The notes: generated from the sequence alone by a model not told the origin. A stretch of 64,000 bases of DNA from Falsiroseomonas tokyonensis (GCF_019024325.1 NZ_JAFNJS010000001.1:1116001-1180000), one strand, 5' to 3'; counted from the stretch's first letter, positions 36,457 through 45,945 are shown. Program-made: numbers and translations.

Positions 36457-37688
36457 GCCCGGACCCCGCGGCCGCGGTTCTCGACAGCCGGCAGAGCTGG
36501 ATCCGCCTGGCGGCCATCGTCGGCCTGGCCACGCTGGGCGGCGCCGGCATGTGGTCCGTGGTGGTGGCGCTGCCCTATGTGCAGGCGGAATTCGGCGCGA
36601 CGCGGGGCGAGGCCTCGCTGCCCTACACGTTGACCATGATCGGCTTCGCGACGGGCGGCATCCTGATGGGACGGCTGGCCGACCGCTTCGGCATCATGGT
36701 GCCGGTGCTGTTCGGCACGGTGATGCTGGCGGGTGGCTATGTGCTGGCCGCCATGGCGCCGAGCCTGACGGCCTTTGCGCTGGCGCAGGGCGTGCTGATC
36801 GGCGCGCTGGGGTCGTCCGCCGCCTTCGGGCCGCTGATGGCCGATGCCTCCCTCTGGTTCCGGCGGCGGCGCGGCATCGCGGTGGCGCTGGCGGCCTCGG
36901 GGAACTACCTGGCCGGCACGGTCTGGCCGCCCATCCTGCAGGCGCTGATCGTGGCGCAGGGCTGGCGCATGGCGCATCTGCTGGTGGGGATCGCACTGCT
37001 GGTCACCATGCTGCCGCTGGCCCTGCTGCTGCGGGCCCGGGCGCCGGTGCTGCGGGTGGCGCCCGTGGTGGCGGGGGCGCCGCCGCTGGCGACCGACCGG
37101 CCGCTGGGGATGGCGCCCAACAGCCTGACCGCGCTGCTCTGCTTCGCCGGCATCGGCTGCTGCGTCGCCATGGCCATGCCGCAGGTCCATATCGTGGCTT
37201 ACTGCGGCGACCTCGGCTACGGCGTGGCGCGGGGGACGGAGATGCTGTCCCTGATGCTGGCCTGCGGCATCGTCTCCCGCATCGTCTCGGGCTTCATCGC
37301 GGACCGCATCGGCGGCCTGGCCACGCTGCTGCTGGGATCCGTGCTGCAGGCGGTGGCGCTGGCCTTCTACCTGTTCTTCGACAGCCTGGTGTCGCTGTAC
37401 CTGATCTCGGCGCTGTTCGGCCTGTTCCAGGGCGGCATCGTGCCGAGCTATGCGGTGATCGTGCGCGAGTATTTCCCGGCGCGGCAGGCGGGCACGCGGG
37501 TCGGCATCGTGCTGATGGCCACCCTGCTGGGCATGGCGCTGGGCGGCTGGCTTTCGGGCCTCGTCTTCGACTGGACCGGCAGCTATGCCATGGCCTTCCT
37601 GAACGGCATGGCCTGGAATGCGGTGAATGTCGCGATCGTGGGCGCGCTGCTGTGGCGGGCGCGGCGGCTGCGGCGCGCGCCGGGCTGA
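36453..37688 (+). CDS. MFS transporter (oxalate/formate antiporter-like)
   Basis: 411 residues with twelve predicted helices. The cytoplasmic loop after helix 2 reads GRLADRFG, the classic MFS signature, and SRIVSGFIADRIGG occupies the equivalent place in the second half. The general pattern resembles OxlT-like monocarboxylate carriers. Start GTG 36453 overlaps the nitroreductase stop. Export or import of the product or substrate of the nitroreductase is possible but unproven. Confidence 0.87.
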   Translation: MSPDPAAAVLDSRQSWIRLAAIVGLATLGGAGMWSVVVALPYVQAEFGATRGEASLPYTLTMIGFATGGILMGRLADRFGIMVPVLFGTVMLAGGYVLAAMAPSLTAFALAQGVLIGALGSSAAFGPLMADASLWFRRRRGIAVALAASGNYLAGTVWPPILQALIVAQGWRMAHLLVGIALLVTMLPLALLLRARAPVLRVAPVVAGAPPLATDRPLGMAPNSLTALLCFAGIGCCVAMAMPQVHIVAYCGDLGYGVARGTEMLSLMLACGIVSRIVSGFIADRIGGLATLLLGSVLQAVALAFYLFFDSLVSLYLISALFGLFQGGIVPSYAVIVREYFPARQAGTRVGIVLMATLLGMALGGWLSGLVFDWTGSYAMAFLNGMAWNAVNVAIVGALLWRARRLRRAPG

Positions 37689-37719
37689 GCTGTCAGGCGG
37701 CAACGGTCAGGCGGGGCGA

Positions 37720-39576
37720 TCAGGCGGGGCGGTCCGCCGCTTCCATCGCCCGGGCCTGGCGCGCCATACCGGCGCGGGCGACGGCGGCCAGCAGCGCCTG
37801 GCGTTCCACGGGCTTGGAGAGGTGGCCGTCGAAGCCGGACTGCAGCATGGCCTGCACCTGTTCCGGCAGGGCATCCGCCGTCAGGGCCAGGATCGGCAGC
37901 CGCGCCGCCGGGCCCGGCAAGGCGCGGATGCGGGCGGTGGTGGCGCTGCCGGTCAGGCCGGGCATCTGCTCATCCATCAGGATCAGGTCCGGCAGCAGGC
38001 CGGTCTGCAGCATGGCGAGCGCGGCCTCCCCGCTCTCGGCCTCGATCACCTGGTGGCCGGACGGGCCGAGCAGGGCCATGGCGACGAAGCGGTTCGCGGC
38101 GACATCGTCCACCACCAGGATGCGCAGCGCCGCAGCAGGGGCAGCGGGCGCGACCATGGGTGGTCCCTCCGCCGCCGGGGCCTCTGCCGCTGTCGCCGGC
38201 AGCGGCAGCGTCAGGGTGAAGCAGCTGCCGCGACCCTGCGGCCCATCCGCATGCGCCAGGCTGCCGCCGAGAGCGCGCGCCAGGGCCGCGCTGATCGCCA
38301 GGCCGAGCCCGCTGCCGGTGCGGGATTCGGCGGCATGGCCCTGGGCGAATTCCTCGAAGAGATGCGGCCGCATGGCGGGGGCGACGCCGCTGCCGGCATC
38401 GGTGACGGCGAATTCCACCTGATCCCCGGCCGCGGCCACGCGCAGCGTCACCTGGCTGCCCTGCGGGCTGAAGCGGATGGCATTGGCCAGCAGGTTCATC
38501 AGGATCTGGCGAAGCCGCAGCCCATCCCCCATCACCGTCCGCGGCAGGCCGGGATCGAGCTGCAGCTCCAGCGTCACGCCCTTGGCCTGGGCGGAGTCCT
38601 GCATCATCGCCAGGCTGGTGCGCAGGAAGCCCTCCAGCTGCAGCGGTCGCGGCAGGGCGACGAAGCGCCCGGCCTCGATGCGGGAGATGTCCAGCACCTC
38701 GTTCAGGATGGCGAGCAGGTGGCGCCCGGCCTGTTCCAGCGTCACCGCCTGCAGTCGCTGCGTGGGCCCCATGGTCGGGTCATGCGCCAGCGCCTGGGCC
38801 AGGCCCATCACGCCATTCAGCGAGGTGCGCAGCTCATGGCTCATGCGCGACAGGAAGCGGGTCTTGTGCGCGCTGGCATGGTCTGCCGCATCGCGCGCCG
38901 CGGCCATGGCGGCGGTGGCGCGGGCCGCCGCTTTTTCCTTGCTCAGCGCCACCAGCAGCACCGTGCCGCCGGCCAGGAAGACGACGTTCAGGAAGACTAG
39001 CGCGCCGAACATGAAGCCCGCCGGCAGCTGGTTGCCGACCGGCCGCGGCGCGAAGGCGAGCGTGATGGCGGCGATCGCCAGGTAGGTGATGGTGACGCCC
39101 GTCAGCAGCATGATGAACAGCGGACGGGATGGCAGCGGCGCCGCGCGCTGGCCGCGCACCAGCTCGCGCAGCGCCAGGCCGTTATAGACCAGCATCACCA
39201 GCCCCATCAGCGCCACCCGCATGTCGATGCTGGCATGGAAGGCGGGCACCTGGTTGGCGGCGAGCCAGGCAATGGCGCCGATTGGCATCACCCAGGGCAG
39301 GGCTTGCCGGCCCTCGAACTGCCGCGCGCCGGTCCAGTGCAGGCTGAAGCCGATGCAGATCAGCGTATTCGCGAGGTCGATCGAGACCCAGTCCGGCATC
39401 ACGCCACGGGCGCCGATCAGCACCGTGCCGCCGGAACCCAGCAGCCGCGCCAGGCCCCAGCAGGCCAGCGCCGGCTCGGCGCGATCCTGCGTCCACAGCC
39501 AGAGCATCGCCAGGCCGAGAAATCCGCTCAGGACTGCGGAGAAGACGAAGACCGTCGGTAGATGAATCTCAGGCAA
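37720..39576 (-). CDS. Hybrid sensor histidine kinase with receiver domain
   Basis: 618 residues. About seven N-terminal helices form a membrane sensor, then a HisKA domain with SRMSHELRTSLNGVMG (phospho-His), an ATPase domain with NLLANAIRFS and GSGLGLAIS, and a C-terminal receiver with ILVVDDVAANRF and LILMDEQMPG holding the phospho-Asp. Output must go through another protein, as none is adjacent. TTG 39576 is chosen because a strong promoter ends at 39625; ATG 39675 would precede it. Confidence 0.83.
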   Translation of the reverse strand: MPEIHLPTVFVFSAVLSGFLGLAMLWLWTQDRAEPALACWGLARLLGSGGTVLIGARGVMPDWVSIDLANTLICIGFSLHWTGARQFEGRQALPWVMPIGAIAWLAANQVPAFHASIDMRVALMGLVMLVYNGLALRELVRGQRAAPLPSRPLFIMLLTGVTITYLAIAAITLAFAPRPVGNQLPAGFMFGALVFLNVVFLAGGTVLLVALSKEKAAARATAAMAAARDAADHASAHKTRFLSRMSHELRTSLNGVMGLAQALAHDPTMGPTQRLQAVTLEQAGRHLLAILNEVLDISRIEAGRFVALPRPLQLEGFLRTSLAMMQDSAQAKGVTLELQLDPGLPRTVMGDGLRLRQILMNLLANAIRFSPQGSQVTLRVAAAGDQVEFAVTDAGSGVAPAMRPHLFEEFAQGHAAESRTGSGLGLAISAALARALGGSLAHADGPQGRGSCFTLTLPLPATAAEAPAAEGPPMVAPAAPAAALRILVVDDVAANRFVAMALLGPSGHQVIEAESGEAALAMLQTGLLPDLILMDEQMPGLTGSATTARIRALPGPAARLPILALTADALPEQVQAMLQSGFDGHLSKPVERQALLAAVARAGMARQARAMEAADRPA

Positions 39577-39624
39577 CCCGGTTCCGCCCCGCAGGCTTGG
39601 GGGCGCCTCGTCATGTTGCCTTGA

Positions 39625-39654
39625 AGTATAGCGCGACCTTTTGCGCACGCTCAA
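39625..39654 (-). promoter_or_regulatory. Sigma70-type promoter of the histidine kinase
   Basis: On the minus strand, TTGAGC (39654-39649) and TATACT (39630-39625) are 18 bases apart, the best -35/-10 pair noticed in the window. The -10 ends 49 bases before TTG 39576, which supports that start. Confidence 0.55.
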
Positions 39655-39712
39655 CCGGCGGTTGCCGCACCGCATCTGGCGGCCGCCTTGGCCGCATCGC
39701 GCGGCTTCGACT

Positions 39713-40594
39713 CTAGGGAAAGTCGTAGAGCCGCCTTGCATTGTCGGACAGGATGCGGTTGCGGACCGCTTCCTCCGGCGTCCAGTCCAGCATCAGGTCC
39801 AGCAGGTCGCCGTCATTCGGCATGACGCGGCCCTGCATGTTCACATGCGGCCAGTCCGATCCCCAGATCAGCCGCTCCGGCGCATGCGCGACCAGGGTGC
39901 GGGCCAGCGGGGTGACGGAGGCATAGGGGAAGTCCTCCTTGGTGCAGCGCATGGGGCCGGAAAGCCGTACCCAGACCCGGCCGCTGTCCAGCATCCGCAG
40001 CAGGGTGCGGAAGGCGGGCTGCCCCGTGCCGCCGGCGGCCGGCACCGCGCCGAAATGGTCCAGCACCACGGGGCCGGGCAGCGCCATCAGCCGGTCCGCG
40101 AAATCCTCGAGGTCGCGCGGGGAGGGGTAGAACTGCACCACCCAGCCGAGCTCCGCCGCCATTGCCGCCGCATCCTCCGACAGATACGGCAGATGCGCGC
40201 CGTGATGCGGGCTGACGAAGCGCAGGCCGCGCACGCCGAGGGCATGCAGCCGCGCCATCTCGGCCTGGGTCGTGCCGGGCTTCAGCAGCGCCACGCCGCG
40301 GAAATGCTCCGGGAAGCGCGCCAGGGTGTGTTCGAGATGGGTGGTGTCCATGCCGTAGCCGCCGCCGCTGACGATCACGCCATGGTCGATACCCAGCGCC
40401 TTGTGCATCGCGATGCAGGTCTCCGGCAGCGCATCCTCCGAGATGTATTTGCTGCCGGGATCGAAGGTGTACTGCGCGGCCGGGCCGAACAGGTGCACCT
40501 GGCCATCCACCGATCCGGGCGGGCAGACCAGCCGCGGCGTCTTCGGATTCGGATCGGGCGGCGGTGTCATGGGTGGCATGCGGTGGCCTTTCAT
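39713..40594 (-). CDS. Amidohydrolase_2 family protein (lactonase / LigI-like)
   Basis: 293 residues; TIM-barrel hydrolase. CPPGSVDGQVHLFGPA replaces the usual H-x-H by Q-V-H, VVLDHFGAVP holds a histidine, and LIWGSDWPHVNMQG ends with the catalytic aspartate. This is the COG3618 group, which includes 2-pyrone-4,6-dicarboxylate hydrolase and sugar lactonases. ATG 40594 overlaps the Bug gene stop (ATGA). It is the last gene of Bug-Bug-hydrolase, probably acting on a compound captured by one of those receptors. Confidence 0.85.
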   Translation of the reverse strand: MKGHRMPPMTPPPDPNPKTPRLVCPPGSVDGQVHLFGPAAQYTFDPGSKYISEDALPETCIAMHKALGIDHGVIVSGGGYGMDTTHLEHTLARFPEHFRGVALLKPGTTQAEMARLHALGVRGLRFVSPHHGAHLPYLSEDAAAMAAELGWVVQFYPSPRDLEDFADRLMALPGPVVLDHFGAVPAAGGTGQPAFRTLLRMLDSGRVWVRLSGPMRCTKEDFPYASVTPLARTLVAHAPERLIWGSDWPHVNMQGRVMPNDGDLLDLMLDWTPEEAVRNRILSDNARRLYDFP

Positions 40595-41571
40595 TCGGCG
40601 CGGATATTGGCGTCGCGGATCACCTGCCGCCAAAGCGGGATTTCCCGCGCGATCAGGGCCCGAAAGTCCTCGGGCGTATTGCCGACGGGCTCGACGCCGG
40701 CGCGGTCGAGCCGCGCCATCACCTCCGGGTCGCGGGCGGCGGCCATCAGGGCGCGGGACAGGGTGGCGATGGCCTCCGGCGGTGTGCCGGTCGGCGCCAC
40801 CACACCCATCCACAGGATCCCCTCGAAGCCCGGCAGGCCCATCTCGGCGATGGTCGGCACATCCGGCAGCTTGGGCGAGCGTTCGCGGCTGGCGATGGCC
40901 AGCGCGCGGATCGAACCCTCCGCCAGGCTTGCGGCGGAGGTGGCCAGGCTGTCCAGCTTCAGCTGCACGCGGCCGGCGACGAGGTCGGTGAAGGCGGGCG
41001 CGGCGCCGCGATAGGGCACGTGCAGCACCTCCAGCCCCAGCCGACGCAGCATCAGCTCCATGGTCACATGCGGATGGGATCCGATGCCGGCGGAGGAGTA
41101 GGTCAGCTTGCCGGGATTGGCCCGCGCATAAGCCACGAATTCCGCGAAGGTCGCGAAGGGCGCCGAGCGCGGCGCGATCAGCAATTCGGCGATCTGCGCC
41201 ACCAGGGAGATGGGCGCGAAATCACGCTCCGGCTCGAAGCCGCTGTTCGGCGTCAGGCTGGGATTGATGGTGTGGTTCGGCGCGGTGAAGAGCAGCGTAT
41301 AGCCATCCGGCGTGGCACGCGCCACGCGCTGGGTGCCGACATTGCCGCCGGCGCCCGGCGCGCTGTCGATGATGACGGCGCTGCCCAGCAGCTCCGCCAC
41401 CTTGCCCATCACCAGCCGCGCCGTGACGTCCACGGTGCCGCCGGGCGGGAAGGGGACGATCAGGCGGATCGGCTGGTTCGGATAATCCGCCGCGCGCGCC
41501 CGCGACGAAAGCAAGCCGAGGCTGCCGCCGGCGGCCAGCAGGCCGCGGCGGGTGATGGTGGCGATGGGCAT
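40591..41571 (-). CDS. Bug-family tripartite tricarboxylate transporter receptor
   Basis: 326 residues with a Tat-like signal (TRRGLLAAGG ending ARAA). The mature N-terminus reads YPNQPIRLIVPFPPGGTVDVTAR, the Bug ligand-binding loop, and PGAGGNVGTQRVA follows. It is a periplasmic binding protein for small carboxylates. No TctA/TctB is adjacent, so it must borrow permeases (the tct set at 23761-25772 is one candidate) or act as a sensor. AAGGGGA is upstream of the ATG. Confidence 0.92.
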   Translation of the reverse strand: MPIATITRRGLLAAGGSLGLLSSRARAADYPNQPIRLIVPFPPGGTVDVTARLVMGKVAELLGSAVIIDSAPGAGGNVGTQRVARATPDGYTLLFTAPNHTINPSLTPNSGFEPERDFAPISLVAQIAELLIAPRSAPFATFAEFVAYARANPGKLTYSSAGIGSHPHVTMELMLRRLGLEVLHVPYRGAAPAFTDLVAGRVQLKLDSLATSAASLAEGSIRALAIASRERSPKLPDVPTIAEMGLPGFEGILWMGVVAPTGTPPEAIATLSRALMAAARDPEVMARLDRAGVEPVGNTPEDFRALIAREIPLWRQVIRDANIRAE

Positions 41572-41585
41572 GGCGGGGTTCCCCT

Positions 41586-42578
41586 TCACTGCCGCTCGAT
41601 GGCGGCACGCTCGATCACCTGCGCCCAGGTCGCGATGTCGCGCTGCAGCAGCGACGCCATCTCGGCCGGCGTATTGGGTGCGGGCTCCACGCCCAGCGCC
41701 AGCAGCCGCGCGCGCATCGCCGGCATCGCCAGGATCTCCCGCAGATGGCCGTTCAGCAGCGCGATGATGGAGGCCGGGGTGCGGGCGGGAGCAAACAGGC
41801 CGTTCCAGCCGGTGACGGCATAGTCCGTGAGGCCGGCCTCGCGCAGCGTCGGCAATTCGGGCAGCAGCTGGGACCGCTGTTCCCCGGTGCTGGCGATGGC
41901 GCGCACCTGCCCGCCTTCCAGCGCGCCGCGTGCGGCGGCGTAGGATTCGAAGGCCAGCTGCACATCGCCGCGCTGCGCCGCGGTCAGCACCTCCGGCGTG
42001 GTGCGATAGGGGATGACGGTGGCATCCAGCCCGGCGGCGACGCGCAGCCATTCGGCGGCCAGGTTCTGCGTGCTGCCCGGGCTGATGGTGCCGATCGCCA
42101 GGCTGCGCCCGCCGCGCCCGGCCGCCAGCACATCCGGCACGGAGCGCAGCGCGGATTCGGCGCCCGTCAGCAGCAGCAGGTCGAAGGAGACCAAAGCGGA
42201 GATGGCGGTGAAATCCGCCACCGGATCGTAGGGCAGCGACTTGAACAGGGACTTGTTGATGGCATTGCCGGTGCTGAGGATCATCAGCGTCTGGCCATCC
42301 GGCGGGGCGGTGGCGCCGAGGCGCGCGGCGACGGCGCCGCCGGCGCCGGGGCGGTTGTCCACCACCACCTGCTGGCCGAGGCGCTGGGACAGCTGCTCCC
42401 CCACCAGCCGCGCCGTCAGATCCGCCAGGCCGCCGGGGCCGAAGCCGATGACGATGCGGATGGGGCCGCTGGGATAGGACTGGGCGCGGGCCCCTGCCGA
42501 GGGCAGCAACCCGGCGCCGAGCAGGGCGGTGCCGAGCAGCCGGCGGCGACCGGTGCTTGCGGTTGCGGATGGCGTCAT
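41586..42578 (-). CDS. Bug-family tripartite tricarboxylate transporter receptor
   Basis: 330 residues with a signal peptide (GRRRLLGTALLGAG ending ARAQ). YPSGPIRIVIGFGPGGLADLTARL and PGAGGAVAARL mark the Bug family. It is the first gene of the minus-strand unit 42578-39713 and divergent from an IclR regulator. An IclR-type box begins 73 bases before its ATG. GGGGG lies about 11 bases upstream of the start. It differs clearly from the next Bug protein, so the two probably bind different ligands. Confidence 0.92.
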   Translation of the reverse strand: MTPSATASTGRRRLLGTALLGAGLLPSAGARAQSYPSGPIRIVIGFGPGGLADLTARLVGEQLSQRLGQQVVVDNRPGAGGAVAARLGATAPPDGQTLMILSTGNAINKSLFKSLPYDPVADFTAISALVSFDLLLLTGAESALRSVPDVLAAGRGGRSLAIGTISPGSTQNLAAEWLRVAAGLDATVIPYRTTPEVLTAAQRGDVQLAFESYAAARGALEGGQVRAIASTGEQRSQLLPELPTLREAGLTDYAVTGWNGLFAPARTPASIIALLNGHLREILAMPAMRARLLALGVEPAPNTPAEMASLLQRDIATWAQVIERAAIERQ

Positions 42579-42650
42579 GGGCCGTTTCCCCCTTTGTCCG
42601 GCCGGACCCTGTTCAGGCGGGGGCGGGGAGGCAAGCGGCAGCTGGGCCCA

Positions 42651-42665
42651 TTCCGGCAGGCGGAA
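42651..42665. promoter_or_regulatory. IclR-type box 1 (TTCCG-N5-CGGAA)
   Basis: TTCCGGCAGGCGGAA, perfect 5-base arms. It lies 73 bases upstream of the Bug start at 42578 and 41 bases from box 2 in the same divergent gap. Confidence 0.7.
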
Positions 42666-42691
42666 AAGCCGGCCGGCTTGACCCGGCGCCA

Positions 42692-42706
42692 TTCCAGGAG
42701 GCGGAA
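42692..42706. promoter_or_regulatory. IclR-type box 2, overlapping the ribosome-binding site of the first IclR gene
   Basis: TTCCAGGAGGCGGAA. One arm base departs from TTCCG; the changed spacer holds AGGAGG, which serves the IclR start codon at 42706. Binding here could repress the regulator's own expression. Confidence 0.6.
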
Positions 42707-43584
42707 TGCGCGCCGAGGCGGCTGCAGCACCGCTCCGGCCCGGCGCCGGCATGGGGGAAGACGAGGATGACGCATCTGGCGATCCGCCGGAGATGAGCGG
42801 CCCGCCCGTGAATTCCGTGCTGCGCGCCCTCGCCCTGCTGAAGGAGCTGAACCGGCAGCGCCACACCACGGTGGACCAGCTGCACCGCGCCACCGGCCTT
42901 CCCAAGCCCACCATCATGCGGCTGCTGAATACGCTGATCACCTCCGGCCTGGTGGTGAAGGGGGAGCGGGGGCTGGGCTATCGCATCACCTCCCAGGTCG
43001 CGGCGCTGAGCTCCGGCTTCCATGGCGGGCCGCTGGTGGCGGAGGCGGGGCGCGCCTGGGCGGCGGACCTGACGCGGCGGCTGAAATGGCCGGCGGCCAT
43101 CGCGGTGCCGGACCAGGGGCGCGTTGTGGTCGCCGTCAGCACCATGGCGGACAGCGCCGTCTCGCCCTTCCACGCGACGGTCGGCGTGCGCTTCAGCATG
43201 GTGACGCGCGCGATCGGCCGCGCCTACCTCGCCTTCTGCCCAGAGGATGAGCAGCGCATCCTGCTCAGCCTGCTCGCCGCCAGCCCGGATCCGGAGGACA
43301 ATCCGCCGAACCTGGAACGCGTGGTGCAGCGGATGATCGCGATGGTGCGGCGGGAAGGCTATGCGCAGCGCGACCCCAAGGTGGAGCCGCGCAATTCCAA
43401 TACGGTCGCGGTGCCGATCATGCAGGGCGAGTCCGTCGCCGGCACGCTTGGCCTCAGCTATTTCCGCTCTGTCGTCAGCCATGCCGCATTGACCGGGGAA
43501 CTGGTGCCGGCACTGCAGGAGGCGAGCCGGCAGATCACCGCCTCCATGGAACGCCTGCAGCAGGGCCTGGCGCGGGCCGGGTAG
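42706..43584 (+). CDS. IclR-family transcriptional regulator (first of two paralogues)
   Basis: 292 residues. The winged helix lies at about 35-90 (TTVDQLHRATGLPKPTIMRLLNTL) and an effector-binding domain with FHATVGVRFSMVTRAIGRAYLAF and EPRNSNTVAVPI follows. It is closely similar to the protein at 51689, including almost the same recognition helix. ATG 42706 has AGGAGG upstream, but gives a 29-residue Asp/Glu-rich leader; ATG 42793 matches the paralogue's start. Divergent from the Bug operon with two boxes between. Confidence 0.9.
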   Translation: MRAEAAAAPLRPGAGMGEDEDDASGDPPEMSGPPVNSVLRALALLKELNRQRHTTVDQLHRATGLPKPTIMRLLNTLITSGLVVKGERGLGYRITSQVAALSSGFHGGPLVAEAGRAWAADLTRRLKWPAAIAVPDQGRVVVAVSTMADSAVSPFHATVGVRFSMVTRAIGRAYLAFCPEDEQRILLSLLAASPDPEDNPPNLERVVQRMIAMVRREGYAQRDPKVEPRNSNTVAVPIMQGESVAGTLGLSYFRSVVSHAALTGELVPALQEASRQITASMERLQQGLARAG

Positions 43585-43585
43585 T

Positions 43586-44962
43586 TCAGGTGGCCAGCGC
43601 GTCGAAGACCGGCGCCACATCCTCCAGCGCCTCCAGCCGCAGCAGGCGCTCCACCGCCGCCTCGGCCCGCGCCGGTTCCAGCACGTCCTTCGTATTGGCT
43701 CGGAACTTCGCCACGATGTCGTCGCGCGACATGGGGTTGCTGCGGGTGCCGCGCATGTCGTCGATGCGATGCCGCAGCACGCGACCGTCCCGCATGCGCA
43801 GCGTGACGGTGCCGCCGGAGCGCGTGGGCTCCGTCGCCGGATCGTCCTCGTAGAGCACGCGGTCGGCCAGCGCATTGATGACGGGGTCGCGCAGGCTGGA
43901 TTCCTCGTAGGCGTCCTTGTCCATGCGGCCGCGCACCAGCGCCTCCGCCACCGTGTGCTGCAGGCTGATGCGGCCGTGCCAGGTGGTGGCGGGGCGGCGC
44001 TTGTCTTCCACCGGCTCGCACATGGTGGCGAAGGACCGCTTGCCGATCTGGCAGACCACCTCCGCGATGTCTTCGGGCTTCACGCCGTGCGTGCGGCGCA
44101 GGGCGATGGCGGCCTCGATATGCGGCATCATGGTGAAGGCGCAGGGATGCACTTTTGATGCGATGTTCAGCACCTCCCAGTTTTCGCCGAGGCCGTCGCA
44201 AAGCGCCTCGAAGCGCAAATCGTCGCGGCCCTGCACATGGCTGCGGAACCAGCCGAAGCGGCCGTCGAAGACCGGGGCAGGGCCCGAAATGCCGGCCTCG
44301 GCCAGCGCCACGGCGCGCAGCGCGCCGCTGGCGGCGAAGCCCACATGCATCATCTTGGTGGAGCTGCCATCCTCGAAGGAGGCATTCAGCCCGGCCGAAA
44401 GGCTGCCCGCCGCACCGATCGCATCCGCGATGACCGGCGCCGCCAGCCCGCGCAGTTTTGCCAGCGCATAGACGCCGCCAAAGACGCCGAAGACGGCGGT
44501 GGGATGGAATCCGAGATTGTGCAGCCGCACCGGCGTGATGCGACCGAGGCGGCAGGTCAGCTCGCTGCCCACCAGCACGGCCTCGATCAGCGCCTCGCCG
44601 GAGAGGTGGCGGCGTTGGCTTTCCGGGAAGGCGACGGCGACGCAGGGCGCGGTGGGATGGATGAAGCTCTCGATGTGGGTATCGTCGAATTCCAGAACTG
44701 CGGTCATCACGCCATTGACGAAGGCCGCGGTCATCGGCGCGACGGGCGCCGCCTCGCCCAGGATGCGCGCGCCGGTGCCGCTCTCCAGCGCCAGGGCGGC
44801 ACGGCGCGCGGCGGCGACGAGGGGCAGCGGCTTGGCGGCCAGCATCCCGCCGACCAGGTCGAGGATGCGCAGTTTTGTCGACTCCACCACCTCCGCCGGC
44901 ACCTGGGACAGCGTCAGGCCGGCAGCCCAGGCGGCGGCGCGGTGGTTCAGGCTGTCGCTCAT
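43586..44962 (-). CDS. MmgE/PrpD family protein
   Basis: 458 residues, the usual length. EFDDTHIESFIHPTAPCVAVAF is the active-site block and KVHPCAFTMMPHIEAAIAL a later one. The family includes 2-methylcitrate dehydratase and cis-aconitate decarboxylase. No other methylcitrate gene is near, so a different hydroxy-acid substrate is likely. It is co-translated with the Bug gene upstream (ATGA overlap), linking uptake with dehydration or decarboxylation. Confidence 0.9.
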   Translation of the reverse strand: MSDSLNHRAAAWAAGLTLSQVPAEVVESTKLRILDLVGGMLAAKPLPLVAAARRAALALESGTGARILGEAAPVAPMTAAFVNGVMTAVLEFDDTHIESFIHPTAPCVAVAFPESQRRHLSGEALIEAVLVGSELTCRLGRITPVRLHNLGFHPTAVFGVFGGVYALAKLRGLAAPVIADAIGAAGSLSAGLNASFEDGSSTKMMHVGFAASGALRAVALAEAGISGPAPVFDGRFGWFRSHVQGRDDLRFEALCDGLGENWEVLNIASKVHPCAFTMMPHIEAAIALRRTHGVKPEDIAEVVCQIGKRSFATMCEPVEDKRRPATTWHGRISLQHTVAEALVRGRMDKDAYEESSLRDPVINALADRVLYEDDPATEPTRSGGTVTLRMRDGRVLRHRIDDMRGTRSNPMSRDDIVAKFRANTKDVLEPARAEAAVERLLRLEALEDVAPVFDALAT

Positions 44963-45945
44963 TCGGCCGAAATTCCGGCGCTGCGGATGATGGCGCCGAA
45001 TTGCCGTGTATCCTCGGCCAGATCCTCGGCGAGCTGGCTCGGCGAGCGAAAACTGGGCACCACGCCGATGCGGCCAAGCCGGTCGAGGAAGGCGGGTTCC
45101 TGCAGCATCGCCTCGACATGCCGCGCGAGGGTGGCGACGATCTCGGGTGGCATCCCCGCCGGACCCATCAGCGCCTGCCAGCCGGAGGTGCGGACATTGG
45201 GAAAGCCCTGCTCGGCCAAAGTGGGGATCTGCGGCAGCTGCGGCAGGCGGCGGTCGCCGACGGCGGCCAGGCCACGCAGCCTTCCCTGCTGCACATGCTG
45301 GATCACGACGGTGTCGATCAGGAAATCAATGTCGCCGCCGAGCATCGCCTGCACCGCGGGGGCGGAACCGCGGAAGGGAATGTGCACCGCCTCGAACCCC
45401 GCCTCACGCCGGAACATCTCCGTCATCACATGCAGCGTGGAGCCGATGCCGGAGGAACCGTAGTTCAGCTTGCCGGGGTTGCGTTTGCCGTATTCCACCA
45501 GCTCCGCCAGCGTGTTCACCGGCAGGGTCGGCCGCACCGCCAGCAGGCGCTGCGATTCGCTGATATTGGCAACCGTCGAAAAGTCCCGCACCGGGTCGAA
45601 GCCGACCTGCGTCATATGCGGCAGGATGGCGAAGATGGCATTGCCGGCGAGCAGCAGCGTGGTGCCGTCCGGTGCCGCGCGCGCCACCGCCCGCGCCGCG
45701 ATGGCGCCGCCGGCCCCACCCTGGTTCTCCACCACCACCGGCACGCCGAGCCGCGCCGAAAGCTGTTCCCCCACCAGGCGCCCGACCAGATCGCCGGTGC
45801 CGCCGGCGGCGTAGGCGACCACCAGGCGGATCGGCCGGTCCGGGAAGGAAGCGAAGGCGGGCCCTGCGGCCAGCAGCGGCGCCAGGGCCAGCGCGCCCAG
45901 CAGGGCCCGCCGGGACGGCTGCGGCGGTGGATCGAGCTTCGGCAT
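44959..45945 (-). CDS. Bug-family tripartite tricarboxylate transporter receptor
   Basis: 328 residues with a signal peptide (SRRALLGALALAPLL ending AFAS). FPDRPIRLVVAYAAGGTGDLVGRL and GGAGGAIAARAVA identify the family. It starts a two-gene unit with MmgE/PrpD and is divergent from an enolase-superfamily gene; a box for the IclR regulators lies in the gap, 91 bases from this start and 74 from the other. No permease is adjacent. Confidence 0.92.
   Translation of the reverse strand: MPKLDPPPQPSRRALLGALALAPLLAAGPAFASFPDRPIRLVVAYAAGGTGDLVGRLVGEQLSARLGVPVVVENQGGAGGAIAARAVARAAPDGTTLLLAGNAIFAILPHMTQVGFDPVRDFSTVANISESQRLLAVRPTLPVNTLAELVEYGKRNPGKLNYGSSGIGSTLHVMTEMFRREAGFEAVHIPFRGSAPAVQAMLGGDIDFLIDTVVIQHVQQGRLRGLAAVGDRRLPQLPQIPTLAEQGFPNVRTSGWQALMGPAGMPPEIVATLARHVEAMLQEPAFLDRLGRIGVVPSFRSPSQLAEDLAEDTRQFGAIIRSAGISAE

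Noticed and set aside
37693-37727. Three direct repeats of TCAGGCGG between the MFS and kinase genes
   Set aside because: The third copy is the kinase's own stop region and the spacing is uneven; probably chance in a short GC-rich gap.
39612-39614. ATG 39614 as start of the histidine kinase
   Set aside because: Out of frame with the kinase.
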